Below, piece after piece: positions 31,357 through 43,592 of a stretch of 64,000 nt of DNA. Within the stretch, counting starts at the first letter, position 1; the number at the start of each line of letters is the position of its first letter. The DNA is from Asparagopsis taxiformis. Its lineage: Eukaryota > Rhodophyta > Florideophyceae > Bonnemaisoniales > Bonnemaisoniaceae. The notes beneath the pieces are model-generated. The model did no database searches and was not told the origin of the DNA. It saw only the letters and a program-made list of their open reading frames with translations. The position numbers were made by a program, and so were the translations under genes. The DNA is taken from positions 1 through 64,000 of the forward strand of contig JALQPE010002554.1 in assembly GCA_030407315.1 (NCBI GenBank), written 5' to 3'.

Positions 31357-33911
31357 CCCTCCCTGGAGGGATAATATGAGAATTGGGTGATTTTGGAATA
31401 TTTTCGCGCCAAATAAATCATGGGCGATACAGACATGCATCCGCGCATAGATAGATCCTACGAGCTTCCCCACCATTTTGACACCTTTGTGGCTTTTAGT
31501 ACTTGGACTTCAGCATCTACCTTCGTGGTGGGTGCAACGAAGCAAGGCTGATTTCCTACTCTGAGTTCAAAAATGCCTATGTCGATGCGGAAACAGGCTC
31601 ACAAACGGAAAAAAAGAGCAAAACAATTGCAAGAACAGTCTAGTAATCGCCAAATGGCTGTTGCTCTCTTGCGGCAACCACAATCCCTCCGTTCGATTCA
31701 CCGCCAGACCACCGTTCCAGTTGCTACGATTCATCGAATGAAAATGCTCATTGAATCTGGCAATTTGAAGAAGCTGCAGTTAATGTTGAGTGACACTATA
31801 ACCCCTGGGAGAAAGCCAGTAATATCTGATGCCGAAGGTGCTCTAATCAATGAACGTCTGAAACTAGCTGCGCAAAGAGGTATCACAGTTGATCGCGACT
31901 CTTTTAGACATATTCTATCCAGAGTTTCTGCCGACGGTAGGAACGGGTGGAAAAATGGAATTCAACATGACGATTCCATTCGGGCTTACAGGGAACGATT
32001 TGATGACATTGCATACAAGAAGATCGAGAACAAGGAGGCGGCTAAAATAGATGCTGAATCATTTTCACACGTGGAGACATTCTTTGCAGCAGTTCAGCAC
32101 GTAAAATATTCTCATCATGGTTTACTAGATGATCCAAAAAGAATTTGGAACATGGATGAGACTGCAGTGGACTGTACTTTTGGAAAGTTGAAAAGAGGAT
32201 TCACAGCATCAGGCAAGAGGAGCGGTGGCAGTTATGCCGTGAAGTCTAGCTACTCCGCTCGAAAACATATCACTGCAGTTATCGCAGCTTCAGCTTCTGG
32301 GCAAATTGCACAGCCATTCTTCATTGTAGCTGGTAAGCGAATCAATTAAGAGTGGTGGGCACCTGTTACAGGTTCTTTTAATGATGAACCGAATATTATC
32401 ATCCTTCCGTTTACGAAACCTGGCTGGTTTCCTGGAGATGGAGTGATCGAAGTTTCGAAAAATGGATCTATGGAAGGTAATTGGTTGGCAACCTATGTTA
32501 GGAATCTGGATGCGTTCGCACGCAGATTTGTTTCTCAAGAGGAGAAGATTCTTCTGTGTTTGGACGGCCATGTGTCTAGGAAAAGCATTGAGTGGCTGGA
32601 GTTGTGTGTGGAAAGGAATATTGAGTGCATTGTCAACGCTGCAAACAATTCTAATTTCTTACAGCCCTGTGATCAACTAATTAACAAACGGTTCCATGAC
32701 TGTATGAGAGAGATACGAGACGAATTTTGCAGCCAAGGACACGTTGAAACTACCAAAGTTAACTTCAATCTCGCATGCGCTGGCTACGCTTGGAGAAACA
32801 TTGGGACGAAAATGTTACTAATTCATTCAATGTTACAGGTTTGTTCCCGTTCAAGTGGGACTTCGCGGTGCAATTCAAACGGCAAGAGGACGATTTCAAG
32901 GCTTGTATAGAACGAGACATAATGGTTGGTGGTACAACTGGACCATCTACACGTTCTACGAGTGTGAAGAAAAGAATAGCTGATTCTGCCACCATATCAG
33001 AGGTGGAAAATATAATGAGCAGTTCTATTGGTACATCTTCTAAGCCAGAGAAGCTTTCTAATCTTCTTCGGAACTCTGAAACCATTACAGATATTTTGGA
33101 TTCTAACACAAGTAACACAGTTTCTTGAGCTACTTCTAGCAATGCTTCAATGTGCGAACAGAAGCGAGTTTTATATAATGCTGGCGCGCCAGCACAGTGG
33201 GTTACGCATTCAGAGAGGATACAAATGCGTAAGGATGTAATCAAAAGGGGAAAACGAGAGGAAGAGGATAGAAAGAAGCAAAGGGAGGAGGATAGATTTG
33301 CTCGTTTAAGGCGTATTGAACAGGCAAATATAGATGCCGACATCCGTAGGCGAGCAAAGGAGAAGGACCGACAGGAAAAGAATAAAAACGACAGAAGACG
33401 GTGTCTGAAAAGCATAAGGAGCGTCTACTGTCCAGGAAAGATAAGGAAAGAAGAGTCACGAAAGATAAACGACTTCGGGAGCGCAGGGAAAGGGCGAAGC
33501 GTCTAGGAAGGGAATTGGCTGTTTTGTATGGGAAGAGAGGAGGCAAGAAGACAAAAATGGTGGAAACAGAATGTGGAGTAGTGTTGAAGAAGTCCTCACC
33601 TGGCATTCGAAAGTGCCAGTTTATAGCAGAAGTAGTATTAGAGCTTGTAGATGCTGCTGCAACAGATGGAATGAAGGAATAAACTTGTTCCAAAATTGTC
33701 CAATGTGTGACGGAATTGAGGTGCTGGAAGAGGAGGGCATTTTGATGGAAAGCTCGGTGGTGACTCAAATCTATTCGTAGAAACTGGTGCCAATCGAACG
33801 AAGGAACACCACGCTTCATAGCAGTTATGGTATCTCTTTCCAGAATGGAGTTCTCGATATATTATCATTTAAAATGTGCTTAAGTATTCCATAATACCCT
33901 TCCAGGGAGGG
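31357..33911 (+). mobile_element. Pogo/Tigger-like DNA transposon with intact termini
   Basis: Terminal inverted repeats start CCCTCCCTGGA at 31357 and, reversed, at 33911, extending with mismatches for about 25 bp. Both are flanked by a TA dinucleotide (31355-31356 and 33912-33913), the target duplication of Tc1/mariner-pogo elements. The 2555-bp body contains one decayed transposase gene. The sharp ends suggest a fairly recent insertion despite the gene damage. Confidence 0.9.
31573..33682 (+). pseudogene. Pogo-like DDE transposase, disrupted
   Basis: ATG 31573 opens a Lys/Arg-rich start and a helix-turn-helix region (SLRSIHRQTTVPVATIHRM, residues about 35-55). The DDE_1 catalytic domain shows NMDET (first Asp), CLDGHVSRK (second Asp) and FLQPCDQLINKRFH (third Asp), as in Tigger/CENP-B-type transposases. 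An in-frame TAA at 32347 interrupts it in the same frame that resumes to about 32800. A frameshift there, a stop near 33126 and another frameshift near 33400 break the C-terminal part, which is highly charged (Arg/Lys/Glu) and probably coiled coil. Not functional as read. Confidence 0.85.
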
Positions 33912-34282
33912 TACCTCACAAAGGAGCTTGGTGCTTACAGAACCTTGGGTCTACTGCAAAAGACTGACACGGGTAAATTTAATTCGGGCGAGCGCCTTTG
34001 CACCGGAAACTACTAACGTGTATACGTGAACTTAGCTTACACTAAGCTGTATTACGCTACCTGTAATCTATGCATTGATCTTGCACCTGCCGATCTGGCT
34101 ACAACCAATACTATCGGACAACCTCTTGGGATAATAACGCTCGCATGAACACCCTAAGCACTAGCCATTAGTAGAATCATTTTCAAATACAGGGTATTTC
34201 CTTAAAGGACTAGTCATTTCCTAATTATTAGAGCGTGTTGTTCTCCTTGATCGGAGATACCCGTTTATCTTTTGTTATCTTT

Positions 34283-36115
34283 CTATATATACATTCCCAG
34301 TCTCCCTATTGCCGATGAGGCCAGCTGCGCCGGGTCATACTGATTGGTGACGATGTCTACAGTATGGTAGGTATGATTAGAATCCTGAAGCTGTGGCGAG
34401 TCGGTGCTCGGCGACTGTATTTGTGTTTTAGCAGCCTGACGCTCCCCCTGTCGCTGGAGGCAGGGGAGCATGGTAGGTGGGCCGATGCATAGTTGAGTGG
34501 TGAGGTTAATAAATGGTTTAGTGGTGAGCAGTTTCGTGAATATGTCAGCGAGCATGTTAGTAGTTGGTAGGTACGACACGGTGATTCGTCCTTCAGAAAT
34601 ATTGTCCGTTAGATGATGATAGAGAATGTCGATAAATTTTCGTCGTTTGGTCGGTGCAGTGTTCGGAGCTATCTTGAGTGCCGATTGGGAGTCTAAGTAC
34701 ATAGGGATGGAAGTTTAGGGTAGGAGGATACGTAGTTCTTTGAGAATATCGCCGATCTAGCTAGTTTGTCAGATGGCTTCGAATGCTGCGATAGTTTCGG
34801 CTTCGCAGGTATTGAGGGCGACAATGGATTGTCATTGTGAATAAAAATGGATTGGAGAGCCATGGAGGCTGTGTACCGCGCCCGAGATGGATTTTCGTGA
34901 AGTGGTGTTGTTGGCAAAATCCGCATCCGCATACGAGATGAGGGGGCGTTTGGTGGGTGTATTTGGGAATGTAATGTATCCATGGGGGTTATGTTTAAGG
35001 TATCGGATAAGTCTTTTTAGAAGTTTCCAATGTCTTGTTGTGGGCTTGTGACTAGCACGACCAAGCGAGTTAGTGAAGAATTGGATATCAGGGCGCGTTG
35101 AGTCTGTTAGGTAGCGGAGTTCGCCCAGGGCTTCACGGTATGTGGGAGCGATGGTGATACCAATCTCGTCCTCGTCCTTGGGTGGGGACAGATCGATGCC
35201 GTCAGAGAACAGGGCGGTAATGGGTTTGGCGTTCTGAATTTTGGTTCTCGATATGATCGATTCGATGACGTGGGGTTGAGAAATGTGGATACCTGTTGAT
35301 GTGTAAGTTTTTTTTCCAGGCGAAGGTATTTTGTTGGTTTTCCCAGTCTCTTGATGGTATATTTAGGGGCGAGGAGATGGTACATCCCGGTGATGGGGTT
35401 TGGGTGTGAGGCACAGAAAAGAAATTAATCCATTGTGACAGCTATGATGGTTTGGTTTGGGGCCTGTAGTTTGGCAAAAAGGCAGGGGTCAGATTTGAAC
35501 TTTTTGAAACCGTGTCGAGTTAGGAACTGTCTGGTACCGTTGCAGAATATGCGGCAGGCTTGTTTAGTGCCGTATAGATTGCCGTGGAGTTCACCGATGT
35601 GTTCGCGGTGCTTGTAGGATCTGTCGAGTTGAGAATTTTGGCGGATAAAGACGTGAAGGTCGTTGTGAAAGGGTTCGTGTGGGAAGGCGGATGAAATGTC
35701 TAGGTGCTCTGTGTAGAGTTTGTGAGCAGCAGCGTGACAGAGGAGTCGGATTGTTGTTTTGTCCAATGTGAATGTTGCCGTTTCGTTAGGGTCGAAGTGT
35801 ACTAAACTTATAAATTTATACATATAGTACATGTGGCAGCATGTGGTCACCGCGTACGGCGCATCGTGCTTCGCGTTCTTGGATTGTGCCATCAGAGTCT
35901 CGTTTGTAGCGGTAGGTCATTGTTAGTGGGAGTGCTTTGGCGTTTTATGGGATAGCGTGATGTGGTAGGAATTTTATGGCTTGCATGGAATCAATTTTGT
36001 TGAGTTCTTCATTATGAGCCACTGCCCAGAGTTGGGCGTCAGGGTATTTTGTTGCAGCTGGGTGGTTGCGCGGGGCTGGTGTTCGCTTTTGAATGGTTTG
36101 AGGGGGCGGCAGTGC
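34283..36115 (-). pseudogene. Degenerate Ty1/copia pol (reverse transcriptase and RNase H)
   Basis: Read leftwards from 36115: WAVAHNEEL near the start, then HLDISSAFPHE and LHGNLYGTKQACR of the copia reverse transcriptase. A D-rich end (TIIAVTMD) is followed by YTIKRLGKPTKYL, matching the copia reverse-transcriptase tail. An RNase H region (YADADFA-type, KSISGAVHSL) and ADIFTKLL close the polyprotein. At least four stops or frameshifts. E3 is inserted at its upstream end at 36115/36116. A polypurine-like stretch near 34295-34312 (minus) may mark the 3' LTR boundary, but no second LTR is visible, so I do not place LTRs. Confidence 0.8.
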
Positions 36116-36245
36116 GTCTATGTTTTCGGAAGTGGACGCGGACGTCCAGTCTCTCTAGTACGGGTCCTAGTCGGCCCCGAGATTTACTAGAACAAATGAA
36201 CGTCCGCGTCCAAAAAAAAATAAAATTTTTTTGGATGCGGACGTC

Positions 36246-36750
36246 CACTTTCTCTAGTACGTTTGGCGGAATGCTAGGGCCCAACATCCACTTTCTCTAG
36301 TACGTTCGGCGGAATACTAGGACCCGACATCCACTTTCTCTAGTACATATGGCGGAATACTAGGGCCCGACATCCACTTTCTCTAGTACATACAGCGGGA
36401 TCCTAGGACCCGACATCCACTTTCTCTAGTACATACAGCGGGATCCTAGGATCCGACATCCAGAATACAATATATCAGCGAAAACCGGGAGGGAAGAAAT
36501 TACAGCGGATGGTAAATTCAGGGCCCATATCGGACCGTATTTTATTCTCTCATTTACGAAACTGCTCGTATACAATACGTCTCTCTAGAATGGGAAATAC
36601 ATATATGGTCAGAATAGGAAATACATATCTGGTCAGAATAGGAAATAAATACCCGGTTAGAATAGGAAATACGTATCCAGCCAGAATACGGAATATGTAT
36701 CCAGCCAGAATATGAAATACGTATCCAGCCAGAATACAAAATACCTGTCA
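36246..36750 (+). repeat. Two tandem arrays at the left end of E3 (43-bp and 24-bp units)
   Basis: About five ~43-bp units containing ACATCCACTTTCTCTAGTAC (36246-36465), then about seven ~24-bp units built on CAGCCAGAATACG / GGTCAGAATAGG (36590-36750), separated by a unique ~110-bp block. The unit number of the first array differs among copies: about seven in N, three to four in E2. Confidence 0.8.
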
Positions 36751-37550
36751 GCATATCGTCGATCACCCATCTCCCTCCCTATCGCGTTCTCCCTACCATC
36801 CGAACGCCATGCACCACCATTCGCACATACTTCAAGAACCCTCACGACCTAGATTACAAAAAATCCGCTCCTTCCCAATACCATCCCCGCTTTCCTCGAC
36901 ACCACCCCAGCCCATTAAATCATCAAGACATCAAACACGAACATGGTCAGCACAATCTTACACCACTTGAAACCCACTCTCACTTCTATCGTATGCCCCA
37001 AAATATACACATACCAGAAACACCTCACAGCTTCATTCCCCATCTTCCTAGATCCCTTCTTCACTCTCCTGGAGTCCTGCCGTTCCTGCTTCACCACTCC
37101 TGCATCACATACACAACATCAGAATCAACCACAATAGTCAGATTCAAAAGCAACGCTTACCACGCCAGATATCCTAGAAACTCCCTTACCTCTCATCCAT
37201 CCTACACACAATACAAACGATGATCCAAAAACCTTGCAATGAATAATAATCATAGTCAGCAGTCCATATCTTCGCAAAGCACATCTTGGCACTCAATGAA
37301 ACTTACCTTCCGTCATCAACATTCCTGCATCATCTACACAACATCGGAATCAACTACAACAGTCAGACTCAAAACCAACCTTCCCTCGCAGCACACTTTC
37401 AAAACTTCACGTACCTCTCTTCCATCCTCCGCTCAATACACACCATCAGTCAACAGGCTTCCCATGAAAAATATCGCATCAACGGAAATAGTCAAACTCA
37501 AAACCCACGCTTACCTCAATGCATACCCTCGAGGGTAGAGGATGGAACGA

Positions 37551-37588
37551 AGGTACGTGCGCGAATCTTGATCAAGATTCGCACACGT
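37551..37588. promoter_or_regulatory. 38-bp palindrome, E3 copy
   Basis: Same position relative to the transposase as the E1 palindrome at 801-838, with one mismatch (CGCAC for CGCGC in the right arm). The short TACCCTCGAGGGTA palindrome precedes it. Confidence 0.6.
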
Positions 37589-38187
37589 ACAAAGCAAAGG
37601 CGGTCAAAGAATCGCAGTCGGTGATGAGGGGGGAGTGGAGCCTGCGGCATCGACCGGACAGCTTTCAGCGTCCGCTTAAGTCTTGCTGTGCATACTCGAA
37701 ATCATCGCCGGCAGTGAGATTGAGTATGGCCCAAGCCATGGTCTCTGAATCCCCGAACAATGAGATCCGGATCGAGAACAACGAATATAAACATATAATC
37801 ATATATATGAGAATCCATTTGCTTTCCTTACATGATCCGTGGCATATCCGCTGTAAAGCACATTCAGATTCCACGAAGTTTGGAAATAAAAAAGTTTATT
37901 ATTACAAATGAATTAATTGAAAATTCATGTCCCAGGGCAGTCGTCCGTCCTTCCATGCACACGTTGCCAGCACGCAATGTGATGTAACAGTTGGAAATGA
38001 TTGAACTCTCGGTTAAATTCCACCGTTGGGATGTCAGCTGGAGTGAGCACAAAACTACTACCCAAAAAACTACGAACACGTTACATTCCAAGTCTCGAAA
38101 GCACCACAAAAATAAAATTGGTCGCATCTGGACGGCACAGTCTCCCCTGTTCAGCTCGCAATCCTCCCTTTTGCGTCAAAACTCGAC

Positions 38188-40820
38188 ATGGAATGCAAGT
38201 ATGAAGGGTGCTTCTACTACTGCGTAGATGCTTATGCGCTCGCGCTGCATGAGCGAACGTGTCGCTACCGTTTCAACCCCTCTCCCCAACATTTCAACAA
38301 CGCTCGTGTCCCTGCCGTCACCCATGAGCCTGCTCGAAACGGCGACCATGATTCCCCGCAACCCAGCTCCCCAGACCCAGAATCTGGTCGTGCTTCCTCC
38401 AGCGACTCACCTTGTGACGCTCTATTGCCACCAACCTCAACCACCTCCCGCGCAGACCTCCTCGTGCAATCCCTCGCCGCCAGTCTCACAACCCTCGAGT
38501 ACAAGGCCGGCGCTGGCCGCGTGAGCGAAGTCATCACCATCCTACAAGACCCCGCATTCTCCCTAGAAAAGTTCAACAGCGCCGTTCGCACCGTAGAAGA
38601 ATGTCGCCACGTTACCGCTTCCATGGCCGAAACACATTTCCGCACCGAAGGTTACAAGAGACACATCATTCCAGACAAAACTGGTAAGTACTCGGCACAG
38701 CTGTACCTCCGCGACCCAGTCGACATGCTCCGCAGGCAGTTAGCACTGGCTAACGACCAAAATACTCTCTTCCACCCCTCCCCACAGACCGCCCCAGACG
38801 GCACCGCAATATTTTCTCATCCCCTACACACAGAATTCGCGAAAACGCTGCACCAGGTTACTAGACAGCGCGTGCAGCTCTCGGAAGATCCACAGGTCGT
38901 ATGGGCAGAGGAAAATGATCCCACACCTTCCTCCTTTGCCGGCCTCCTCCAAGTGTACTCCGACAAGAGCAGCACAAGCCTCAAGAGCTCCGCAATCGTC
39001 GCATACCCCAGCCCCGCTCCCTCGATGATACACGCTCTGCACGCCAAGAGAGCGCTCAGGAGCATACAACTGCTCCGCTCGAAGCTCTCTCCCTCCTCGA
39101 ACAACACTCTGTCCTCGAATCGACCGCTCTTTTACCCACCAACAGTCCCCTAGACCCCTACAACATTTTCTCCTTCGAGCCTCTGCACAATCTCCACCTC
39201 GGCATCTCAAAGCTCATCAAACAGTGCATTGTCCACCGCCTCAGCTCCCCAGACCTCACCACCACCACTGCCTCCCATTCCGGGACACCTCGCACCTTCA
39301 AGAAGGTGAAAAAATCCATCCTCGCCGGCTCAAACAGCATTCTGTCCGCTATCGAACGCGACTACTACATCACCGGTCTTCATGTCGACTTCTCCAAGGG
39401 TGAGAAGGGCACCAATTTGAACGGCCTCTTCACGGAGGACGGCATACGCGGCATGCTCGCAGCCAAAGACTATCACCATGTCGACATGGTGTTCCCTTTC
39501 ATCGCAGCATTCATTGACACATGCTGTGACGAAGTAGATACAGCCCCCCTCACTTCCATCTGCACGCAATACTCTGACCTCGTCGCATGGGTCATGAAAC
39601 GCGGTCGCATCAAGCACTGGACTACCGCCGAACTAGAAGGCCTCCAGAACTCCATTTCCTATTTCAAACAATCAATGCTCTCCACCCTCGGCCCATTCCA
39701 CACCACAGGTCTCAAAACTTTCAAGTTCCATCTTCTTGACCATCTTCCCGGTGACTTGCAGAGATATGGCGCCCTGGAACACATTGATGCAGGCCCCTAC
39801 GAACACTCGCATCTTCTGTTCAAACAGAGCTATAGGAAAACCTCTCGAAGGCGCTCCACAGCCATGGAAGAGACTATTCGCCACATGGAATTCTCCTTGG
39901 CCACTCCAACTGGTCACACCCCATCCAACACATTGGGAAACCCACGCATGATATCGCCCACAGACGGTGCAGTACTCGTTCGCGACGGATTCACCGTTGC
40001 ACTGCACGACTTTGCCTCCCTGCTGCCCGATGCAGCCCTCCTCGTTGCAGATATCGACGGACAGCCCGATCCTGCCACTCTTTTGCCGCTGCACAACTCC
40101 TCGTTCCCGTCTGGCACCATAACGCTATTCCAGCAACTCGGTGACACAGCTGCACAAGCGTTCCTCACCCTCGCTAGACTGCGCGCCACGGCAGAAGGCC
40201 CTCCAATACATGACATGGACATTTCCGTCACCGTGGTAAAGTCCGCCTACGTCATGGGAGGGTACGTCCCAGATGCCGACGACTTTGACCCGCACAGTGG
40301 CATGCTTCGCCCCACAAACGTGTCGAGGCACAAGCAGCAGCGCGTCTTTGCAACTTCATCGTTCGGCCCCGCAAAGAGATCGCAGTACTCCTTTGTCGTC
40401 ATCTCCGGGACTGCCGATGACTACAGAACCATATGGTTAGGGCGCGTCCTGGCACTGGTACGCCTGCAGTCTCCAAACCTGTTTCAACCTGTAGAACTCG
40501 CTTTCGTTCAGTATATGACCTGCTTTGCCCCAAAAACCGCTGTGGAAAAATCACTTGGGTGCATTTGTTTAAAGTGGTCCACATGGGACCCGGACAACGG
40601 ATCCGTTGACAGCAATGACACTGCATCCCACAGTGCAGGTGGTCCTTGGTTTGACCTCATTCCTGCATCTACTATATCTGGCACCGTGCACATCGTACGA
40701 AGTAACTTTCCAGTCAAGCCATTTACGAAACAAATGCACTGGTCGGACCACCGTTTCTATCTCAACCGCTTCTACACCAACACTGATTACCAGTTCACAG
40801 ATGATAATGAAGAAGAATAA
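38188..40820 (+). pseudogene. Transposase, E3 copy, with 408-bp internal deletion
   Basis: Same start (MECKYEG) and stop as the E1 gene. The C-terminal part (39306-40820) is open where E1 has two indels, and shows the true C-terminus, ending DDNEEE. Equivalents of E1 positions 2263-2670 are missing, with CCA microhomology at the junction (about 39010). This removes the conserved GYLP region and leaves the two halves in different frames. Probably inactive. Useful for reconstructing which E1 indels are mutations. Confidence 0.75.
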
Positions 40821-40897
40821 ATCTAAATCGCAGCACTCTATTGATAATGTACTACATGATAAACCTTCTAGTCAACGTCACATTTACTGCACTAATT

Positions 40898-43180
40898 TCA
40901 ACCATCCTCCATTACGCCAAAACCGTTATCAGCAGTGGCTGCATGGCGCCGCTCCATGCCCCCATACTGTGGGGCATTGATTTCGACATTCAGGTTTGCA
41001 CTCAGGTGTCCAGCATATGGGTCAACGACGAAAAGTTCTGCGCCAATTAGTCCTTGCGCAATCACACAATCCATTACAGCACCGAGGTTTGACGTAATAT
41101 GCGATTGAATCCAATCCTCGGACACTAGAACAAGTGATGAGCAACGGTTTACATCATCAACGACATGAACAATTCCAGACCCCTCTCCGCTTTGCCACAC
41201 TTCAACAGCCTCTCTCGTCACAGTACGGCCTGCAAACACATGCCGTGACTGTGCACTAGTCCGCTGTTCGCTCTCGACAACGTCCGTTTCTTCCCTTGCT
41301 TGCGAGCCTTGGAGAAAAGACATGCAGTACACCACCATACCAACTAATTGCTGAAAAGCTACCCCCACATATTGACTGTACCTCCTTGTAAACTCCTTCT
41401 GCCGTGCACCTCCTTTCCCCTTCGGTTAATCCAAACAATCCACAGTGGTCACAAGCCAAGCATCCATGCGCTCCAACGTTAGTTTGCTCGTCTCTATGTC
41501 CATTACTTGTTCTGGTCGTATCGAATAACCCCTGAAGATGTCCAGCACATTCACAGCAACACGGTTGTTAAACTATGCATCACCATTCACTTCCATTTCG
41601 AAGCTGTCAGGAACCATGCCTTTGCTGTATCGCAGCTCTGAGAACGGTGCCGTTCGCCACCTCCCCATATCCAAATCACCGTTGCTTTCCCGTTTCAAAA
41701 GCTTCTCAGACGCTTCGCGCTTTTGATCCTCTCGCTCGTCCATCTCAGCTCGCGTCGTCAGCATCGTGCATCTAGACATTAATTTCGTGTACCCCAGCGA
41801 ACCGAACAATCTGTCCCTCGCATTACGCTTCCGTGCACTCATCACGTCGGACAGTTTCTGCGTCACCTTCACTTTCAATTCTTTGCTCCCCGCCACAGCC
41901 TCTTGACAGCACACACGCTGCTCCTCATCGGAAAACACATCACACCACGGACTTTGACGCAGTACGTGTCGCACCAAGTTATTCAGCAGATCACTCTCGT
42001 CCCTGTACGAAGGTGTATACCACTGCAGATTCTTGATGATATAGCCCGGAGGGGTAGCAATATATCCTACACCGTTTTCGCTCCAAGGTGTCCCTTCTAC
42101 CGGCTCTACCTCGATGGTACGTCCAGTCCAACGTCTCTGCGTTTGTTACGCCATAGGGTCCAGCTCCATAGTCTCGTTCTTGCACCACTTTGGCAGGTTT
42201 TCCTCAACCGCCCTAAGAACTCCAAGGTATTTCACAGGAATGGCTTTCTGTATGTTCGACTTACCGCCACCGTGATCACTGATTCTACCTGTTCTCGCAA
42301 TTTCAGTAAGGCTGGCATTTTCCGCCTGCAGAGTCTTCACCTTAGCCTCCAACGCAACAATCTCTGTGGTGAGCGCCTTGTTTGCTATGTCCTGGCTAAA
42401 CACTTTTTTCCAGCTCCGCGATCTTCTTCTTCTGCGCATTGATGCGACTCGCCATTAAATCGATGGATTCCGGCGGATGCAACCTTTCTGCCCTCAATGT
42501 CCCCCCATCTCGCACACTATCGGGAATATGAAGTCCTCGATCGGCAATAACAGGCCCTCGCGGGGACGCTAGGCGTAGATTTTGTACCAATGATGGTCCT
42601 TTGCGACGAGGACCGCACTCTGGCTGCTCCGTCCCCTTAGTACCACCTAACCGTCGATAATTGTTGGCTTCCTGTAAACGTTGCTCAGAAACAACATCCC
42701 TTGGCGCTATCCTCGGGTCCCTGACTGCATTATCTGGTGGGGATGATGTACTCGGCATAGTTGGCGCAGTGGGGGTCACAGCCTCCAGTGTCTGGGGACC
42801 CCCCGGCTGGGACTCCGTCTGCAGCACCTCCGCATCTGCCAACCCGGGAGGAACTACCTTTGCCATAGCACTCTGCCGCAATTCCAACATGTTTTGAGCC
42901 ACTATCATGTCATCATCATGATGTTCACTCTCCCTGCGAGCACGCTTGCCTCGGTCAAGCCCCATCTCTCTCCGCGCCGTTCCTCCTTCCTCACTTTCTC
43001 GCTGCGGATCCCCAGTTCTGCGCCGGTCCGTCTTGCGACTACCGGACCGCGGTTCAATGCTGCCGGTAGGCCCAGACCGCTTTTCGCACGGGATTGTCGG
43101 GCACTCGATACAGCAGCTGCTGACCGGGTTTTCTAGGGGCCCGGAGGCTTTGGAGCTTTCCTCCCCAGATGCGGCGGCAT
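40898..43180 (-). pseudogene. Coiled-coil accessory protein, E3 copy, broken
   Basis: Homologous to 4570-6840 over its full length. ATG at 43180, a stop 16 codons later, and further stops and frameshifts near 42420, 42150, 41578 and 41430. The central basic and Pro-rich region (42500-42700) is more diverged than the rest. Not functional. Confidence 0.75.
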
Positions 43181-43350
43181 AATGAAACTTTCCCTAAAGC
43201 GATGGAAAAATTGGATTGCACAATACAAAATAAAGATTGCTGTATAGTGTCGGAACCCGCAACGGTCAGCACGAAGCATCAGGACAAGTACCGGAGAATA
43301 CGCCAACAGCCCAGATTGTATACGGTAGGCAGTCATCAACAGTATTTAAT

Positions 43351-43420
43351 GAGGTAAAATTACAGCTGTCGAGCTAGGCAGCTTTCTGGGGCGGCCGCGA
43401 GCACCCCTATGTCCGGAAGA
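43351..43420 (-). promoter_or_regulatory. Promoter-like block upstream of E3 coiled-coil gene
   Basis: The version closest to the dioxygenase promoter-like block (12101-12170): it keeps the GCCGCCCC segment that E1's own coiled-coil gene lacks. Confidence 0.5.
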
Positions 43421-43429
43421 CGTCCTGAT

Positions 43430-43592
43430 TTGAATTAAAATTTGGGCTATTCTCAAAAACATGCACATGTGAACATGTTTTTGAGATGGGGGTGTGCCGT
43501 ACGGCACAATCGACCCGCTGAAATCAAGGTTTTTTACAATATTTTTGCTGCCCGAAATTCTACAATTTCTGGGCTGGCCAGTAATGCAATAG
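43430..43592 (+). repeat. hp repeat unit, truncated end of E3
   Basis: Forward-oriented unit with hairpin arms and GTGCCGTACGGCAC; truncated after CCAGTAATGCAAT, where unrelated sequence starts. Confidence 0.75.

Larger units (their letters stand above)
36116..43592 (+). mobile_element. E-family transposon copy E3 (left half)
   Basis: Begins with the terminal inverted repeat 36116-36148 (one change, GTCTATG) preceded by GTGC (36112-36115), inserted into the copia remnant. Contains the complete left-end repeats, transposase and coiled-coil genes and most of an hp unit. It breaks off inside that unit at 43592, lacking the methyltransferase, dioxygenase and right end. It shares a 408-bp transposase deletion with E2, so these two are closer to each other than to E1. 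Confidence 0.8.
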
